Below, one piece after another: positions 58,093 to 64,000 of a DNA stretch of 64,000 bases. Source of the stretch: Agapanthus africanus. Its lineage: Eukaryota > Streptophyta > Magnoliopsida > Asparagales > Amaryllidaceae. The DNA is taken from positions 260,085,077 to 260,149,076 of the forward strand of contig CM057349.1 of assembly GCA_030015575.1 (NCBI GenBank), written 5' to 3'. The notes under the pieces were generated by a model. The model had not been told where the DNA came from. It did not search any database and saw only the letters and a program-made list of their open reading frames with translations. Both the position numbers and the translations under genes were made by a program. How positions within the stretch are numbered: position 1 is the first letter of the stretch; every line of letters starts with the position of its first letter.

Positions 58093-61000
58093 TGTAACAT
58101 TTCAGAAAAATATAAAATATTATTTTTGGAATCTGATATTAAAATAATATATTTCGCGAAAATTACCCGATTTGCGAAATTGGGGTTTTCGTAAAATGGT
58201 ATGAATATATACCAATAATTGTGAAATAATTGGGAGATTAAAATGATTTACTCATTTAAAAATATTGTGGTGATGGAATTTGTTTGCAATTGTTTTTGGC
58301 AACATCCCTTCACTCAAATTTCTTGGCCAAAATTCCTTTTTGTGCTGGCCATTCATTTCACTGCAAAATTTCGAAATTTTGTTACTAGATTTTGATTGGG
58401 CAGTGGGCTTTTTGTGTGAGGTGCTTGGAGTGGGTGAGTGACTCGTGCTTTGCATTAATGGGTTTTGGATTGTGTAGGATATTTGTTTTGTGAGATCTTT
58501 TGTGTTGAGATTTTGGTGAGGGATTTTGAGTGGGCTGCTGGTTTTAGATTGGATGGAGAAGTTTTCATGTGTTGCTTTCATTTTTCCAGCAAGGAAATTC
58601 GTAGGGAATTGTGAGGGATGGGCAAAATTGCTATGACTCATCCTTTGGATTAATTGGATTTGTATTGGTAAAGATATTTTCTTGGTGGTGTTGGCTGCTC
58701 ATTGTTTTGGAGGGAGGGTTTTTTATTTTTTGGGTGACAATTACTTACACTCACCTCTTCAATTCCTACACTCACAACTCAAGTTGCTTACCCTCACCAC
58801 TTCATTTGGATAACCTCACTACTTACCAAAGCATTCACAGAGTGCTTCTTTTTCGAAAATCCCCAATGAAGATTTTATCAAGTGATGGCCGAGCCCTTTT
58901 GCTGTGATCTTTTTCTTTTGTGCCCAAAAATCGAAAGCTCACAATTTTCTTCACTCCTCACTTGGCAACTTCAATTTACCTCCACCCAAATCCTTGGGTG
59001 CCTTGAGACAAAATATTCACACACTATCTCTACTTCATCTTGGGTATCTAGGCTAGCAAACTGGATGCCCGAGTTGCTTTAGTTTAGAAGCGGGAGCCCG
59101 TATAAAGAATCCTCGACGTGTGTCCTCTTCGACGAACGTGACCGGAGAGCGAACTTCGTCGACGTAGCCGCAACATGCTAAGGACTGAGATTGAAGACCA
59201 AAGGACACGGATCGATCGGTATAATTTCTTAAAACCACTTTACAGTTTACTAGTACAGGGTTATTGGTACGATTGGGGTTTTAGGCTTGGTGGTTTTCAT
59301 ATATAGCATCCATAGTTAGAGTTTTGGTTATGTTTACCGGTGTTGGGATTCTTGGTTTTAAGATTTGATATTGTATTTGGTCGTTGGATGTTTGTACGTC
59401 AACGACGAGGGTTGTTGGGTTGTTTTGCATGCGTAGGCTATAGGTTCTAACCTATGAGCGCACCGCGTGCCATTTTTGGATTTCGGAACTTGATGTTAAT
59501 AGGTTTGCGATTCATATTGATTGTAAGTACATTCGCGTGGATTCTGAGACGACGAAGCGCATCGATTAAGGCTAAGCGAGGAGTTTAGCAGGTGAGTAGA
59601 TTTATATCTACGGGGGAAGTCGGGTGGGTGGCGTATAACACCCCCGCAAATTTATGAATGGAGACCGATATATATACATAGAATACTGTAGGAGAACCCT
59701 ACATTAGAAAACTATAGATGTGGTTAAAAAGATAGTTAGAGGTGATATTAATGATTAAGTATATATCGAGATATGAGATGAAAGCTATAGGGACATAACT
59801 CTTGGAGATTCATATGATAGAATGCATATGTAAAAATGTGAGAGATTGATGCGATGAAAAGAGTATACGATAAGATATAATGACTTGGTTGATATGTCGT
59901 TATATGGATGCAAGTCGATAAGAGATTGTTGATACATTGCCGGTCCCCTGATATGAGATTGACACGGATGGGACCTGAGAGATAGGTATATATTTATATG
60001 GATAATGATGTGCATAATGAGTGATATGTCGTACGAGACTTAGATCCGTACCCCCGTTGTTGTATAGGTTGATAAAATCCCTAATTGTTTAATGCCGCTG
60101 TATGATGGATTACCGTACGCGATGAGTTTTAACTGTTGATTGATCTATACCCTTGATTAGAGGATGACGTACAATAGATTATACCGTACGTGGTGTTGTG
60201 TGGCAGGATGTCGATTGATAGATTCACCGACTCAGATATATTGTAGATACGTATACCTGATAGCATTTCGTGTACGATGTACCTTACGCTATATTTATAA
60301 TATTCTCATTGCATTATATATGTACCTGGGGTAGTACACCTACACCATTATCGATGATGCGTAGTTACACTTACACAGATTGCCGGCTCACACACTTTCA
60401 TCATCGATAATTGCTATGTCACTTACACAATAGAATTGCTACATCATACTATGATATACTTTTATGCTCACATCATTGTGCTATGTTGCATGACATACCC
60501 TGCTATAGCTGCACATACACCTATGTGGTATTGTATCATTATTGACATTTAGACATTGATTCTTGTGCTATTGCGCATATGAAATGCTTCATGCTTACAT
60601 ACTTACATGTATATACACACATCTTGCTAGAGCTACGTGTATGCCTTTATATGCTGTTGCATTTGATTTTTGAGGAATTGGGAACCGCATGATATATTTT
60701 AAAACTGGATTCATTTAAAAGAGCGGTTTTCCCTTAATATGCTCATATTGCTATGTTATGTTGCATACATCAGTTTTCATGTGATTTATGGATTTGAGAA
60801 CCATGAGGGGTATTTCAAGAAATTTATGTATTATTTAAAAAAAACCTGGTTTCTCTTGATATGATATTTCAGTGCGTCCACCATGTGTTTCCTCGGTTCT
60901 GAGACTGATATGTGAGTCCCGAGGTGAGGAGTGGACGAGCTCGTTTGCGGGTACATGGTGGACCTGGTATGGTATCCCAGGGCAAGAAAGGTATGTCGAT

Positions 61001-61811
61001 GGATTAGTCGATAAGCCTGGCAGGGGAGGTGCACTGCCTTCCGGTGATAGTATTTGGACTCGTCGGATATCTGAGGATACCGACCGAAGTCGAGAGATGG
61101 ATATGGGCCGATCCGTTCTGCCGGAGCCCGAGGGACGATCCCGCAGACTGACGGAGCCCGAGATATAAGGATTTACGTGTCGATGTTGAACACGGGTTTC
61201 ATGATGTTTCGAGTGTCGTTGTTGGACACTCAGGTTCCATGACTTTGATGTGTCGCGAGGGACACACATTGATTTATATCCTCATACTTTCATGCATATG
61301 CTCTTATGATATTTACATGCATGATATTGTTGTGTCATTGGTTGAAACGTGGACGAGATCCATATGCTTTTAGGCATTGATTATATGGTTGGATGAGATC
61401 CACTTGCTGATAGGCATAGATTATGTTGTTGGCACACATGCAGATACGGTCACCCTAAATATCATAGTATTACCTTTATGATATAGTTGACCTAGGAATC
61501 GTTGTTTATTTCGATTTCTACCTGATGATGTTTTCTACTCACGAGTTGGCAACCCACCCCCGTTATGCCACAGTTCTTGCAGGTTGACCACATGGATCAG
61601 TAGCGGCATCTCTGGCATATATCTTGCATTCAGGTGATTTGCTTTGGTAGGTGGTACATGTTGGATCATGCCCTTCTTGCATTATTATTGTTCTTATTGT
61701 TTCTAGTCAAGTCCATCATATTAGAAACTAGTATTTGTATAAGTGAAGACTTAGCAAGACTTGTAGTTGCGAGACTTAGAGCGATGGGTTATATGTTCGC
61801 TTGGTGGGTTT
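58093..61811 (+). mobile_element. LTR G: LARD-type LTR of the E family
   Basis: Starts TGTAACATTTCAG like E's 3' LTR and runs 3,719 bp before L interrupts it. About 440 bp more, seen in E, would complete it, giving ~4.2 kb. No polypurine tract precedes it, so it is a 5' or a solo LTR. It contains a block near 59065-59115 (CCCGAGTTGC...GCGGGAGCCCGT) also found near the 3' ends of the A/K/J LTRs. Short frames such as 58611-58907 have no known domain. Confidence 0.8.
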
Positions 61812-63997
61812 TGTTAGTTATATGTATGCCCTAGAGGCCATTACTATACATGAGATGTATATTGTAGTGAATGCTTGGACATATATAGGGAGGACTTTCT
61901 TGCTCGACATGATAGTATGCTATCTGGTTACTCTTTATCTTAACATGTACACTGATTGTCTTTCTGTTACATGTTGGTAAAGCCCTTAGGATGTGTACTT
62001 GACTACCTAGATTATGATGCAGATCATACTAGTGGGACAAAGGTAGTCCGTGAGTACTTCCTTTAATGTCCTTAGTCGTGGGTGTATCGAGACGGGGCAT
62101 CAAGATACCAGAGTAGACTAGCGTATACCTTCTCAACCCACGTAGATGGGGGATGGATGATCCCATATCCGTTGGTGTTTGACATCAGAGATGATATACG
62201 GGTGCTCAGTGGAGACTGGGTACACTGGACGGACTCGCCGAGAACTCCCAGATGGTATTATACCTCACGTCAGATGGCAGTTCTCTGGTGACACTGGTAC
62301 AGGTTAGTCTGTTGACCCGAGATCGTCATAGAGTCTTGTGTGATTCCCACTGTGCTTTGATTTCCACCTTACCACGTTCAAGAGGACCTGCAAAACGGTG
62401 GTTTTTGGGTACAGTCCCGAGTCACATGGAGGCAATGAGCGATAGGAGAGGATTCGTCTCTTCCGGTATTGGGGGTTGATGTTGCGCTGTGCTCGATTGG
62501 CTATAACAGGAAGTCCCTGGACAGGGCTGATTCAGAGATTTACTGGTAAGTATTACCAGTAGTTTCTCGACCCGTTATGAGCCTCATATCGGCATGACTT
62601 ATCGTGTTACTGGAGTCTGACGTTTACCACCCCTAGACGAGATATGCGACATATCAGACGAAAAGACCGGACTGTACGGTAAGTGTTACTGATTGGATTC
62701 GTAGGAGTATGAGCAAGCTTGCTTATTGATCTTCTGATAGCTCAATACCCGGGTGGCCGTTACATTTAGCACGCCTCTTGCGGTTTGTGGGTGTTTGATA
62801 TGATCATCACCTACTGCCGGCGTAATGACAAGTCTTTAGAGTCCTACACAGAGTTTCCTGGCTCAGGCGAAACGGAGTAGGAGCACATAAGAGATATGTG
62901 CGGGACCAAGATTAATGCGTGTATGAGTTACCGTATTCTATTCTCGCATTTTTTATCATCAGTCGGTTATATGAGATATAGCCGGGTTATCGAATCAAGT
63001 GTTGATTCGATAAATTGATACACATGATATTAGTCGGTTATATGCGATATGACCGGATCATTAAATCAAGTGTTGATTTAATGATTTAATGTATAATTAT
63101 ATATTTGATATATTACTTTACATTAACTAGTATTGTCTCACTTAAGATTGTTTTCTCACTTGATGTGCACATAGTGTATATGTGATATACACTTGTGTAC
63201 ATGTTTGTGTCATGCTTGATGATACATGAAAACTTGGGTGTGTGTAAGACTTACACCATGCTTACTTATAATTGTGAGGTTTTATTTATTTTAAGTAAAT
63301 TCAAAATGGTGGCTTTTTTTGTCATGGCATGAAGCTTCATGAAGCTTGGATTACCATTGACAAAGTCTACATATTTTGTTTTACTTAAGATATTTTTAAA
63401 CCAAACCATTAAAGTTAGCCATGGTTAAGTCTCTACAAAGTATATGATACTAACTCACCCATGATTGCATAACTCATTCTCATTCTTCACTTGATTTTTC
63501 TTGAGTTGTTTTCTCCATCTCCTTCCTCTTGCTTTCTAGCTCTAAGGAAAATGGTGAAATCAAGTGAGAAACTAAAATCAAAGTTAGCCCACTTCCTATT
63601 TCATCATCCTATACACTTGCTTGGGTATTTTAGGGTGTTCTCTTCATAAAGTTCTTGACCTAGTGAAGAAATAGCTTGGGTTAGTGTCTCCTCGACGTAG
63701 ATCATCTTCGGCCTCGAAGACATCGAAGCAAGCATGTTTGTTTCTTCATGGGATCTTCTCTAGAGTCCGGAGTTGACGATCACAGCTAAAGGGACTACTT
63801 CATGGAGTTATTGAAGTGAAAGACCGGTTTACAAATGTTGTATTCCTTACTCACTAGACTTGCAAACTGTTTGCATTTAGTTTTCCGTCGATTTCTAGTT
63901 AACGATTCTTAGTTAGGGTTAGCTAAAACGGCAAATTTTTGAATTTGGCATGGACGATACTTCTCGAAACCTTGCTGCCGTCTTAGGTAACCCTTCA
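61812..63997 (+). mobile_element. Element L 5' LTR, complete
   Basis: TGTTAGTTATATGTATGCCC...GTAACCCTTCA, 2,186 bp, same subfamily as B and C. The next bases, GTG at 63998-64000, agree with the start of a one-base gap plus PBS as in B and K, so L's interior should begin right of the window. Presumed target GGTTT (61807-61811). Confidence 0.85.
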
Positions 63998-64000
63998 GTG

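Noticed and set aside
58611-58907. 98-codon hydrophobic frame in LTR G
   Set aside because: Low-complexity T-rich LTR sequence; the matching part of E's LTR is not conserved in frame.
1-64000. Host genes, tRNA or rRNA genes
   Set aside because: Matches to tRNA are only the 12-13 nt primer-binding sites; no exon-like frames with host protein similarity were recognised on either strand.

Overview
The window is wholly repetitive plant-type DNA. I recognise no host gene, rRNA or tRNA gene. Everything I can identify is LTR retrotransposon, mostly one divergent Ty1/copia (Tork/TNT1-like) lineage. Its primer-binding sites match initiator Met-tRNA (TGGTATCAGAGCC), its polypurine tracts read AAGTGGGAGAT, and its ends are TG...CA. 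It also holds a second element type with ~4.2 kb LTRs and a non-coding interior (LARD-like). This density of nested elements suggests a vascular plant with a large, repeat-rich genome; the species cannot be told.

Layout. I reconstruct two nested stacks from broken LTRs and target-site duplications (TSDs). Stack 1: the LARD-like element E (minus strand, 26041-53480) is the base. C inserted in E's 3' LTR (visible: C 3' LTR, 24437-26040). B (minus, 18062-24436) inserted in C's LTR. A (plus, 1-18056) inserted in B's integrase. K (7376-17662, TSD CTATG) inserted in A's 3' LTR. Also inside E's 3' LTR is F (28033-47795, TSD ATTCT), which holds J (35408-45538, minus, TSD GTTCC) in its RNase H region. 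Stack 2 (53481-64000): a truncated copia LTR and a copia leader fragment H, followed by four successively interrupted LTRs (M 56752, N 57546, G 58093, L 61812). L is complete at 63997 and its internal region starts at the window edge.

Coding content. Only F keeps a readable pol (protease, integrase DDE, RT YVDD, RNase H), broken by stops, a frameshift and J. B keeps protease and integrase fragments. A, K and J carry the same decayed pol fossil and cannot encode enzymes. Yet K and J have perfect TSDs and near-identical LTRs, so they were probably mobilised in trans. I find no gag in any element.

Most interesting. The copia 5' leaders hold a set of RNA-like structures whose primary sequence differs between elements while complementarity is kept. 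These are a GC-rich hairpin ~200 nt after the PBS, a two-tier hairpin with a TGCTATA loop, and a hairpin with a GGCTC loop. A triplicated box follows, whose variable core is nearly the same within an element but different between elements. The LTRs hold further covarying palindromes and hairpins. I know of no described counterpart, but could not search.
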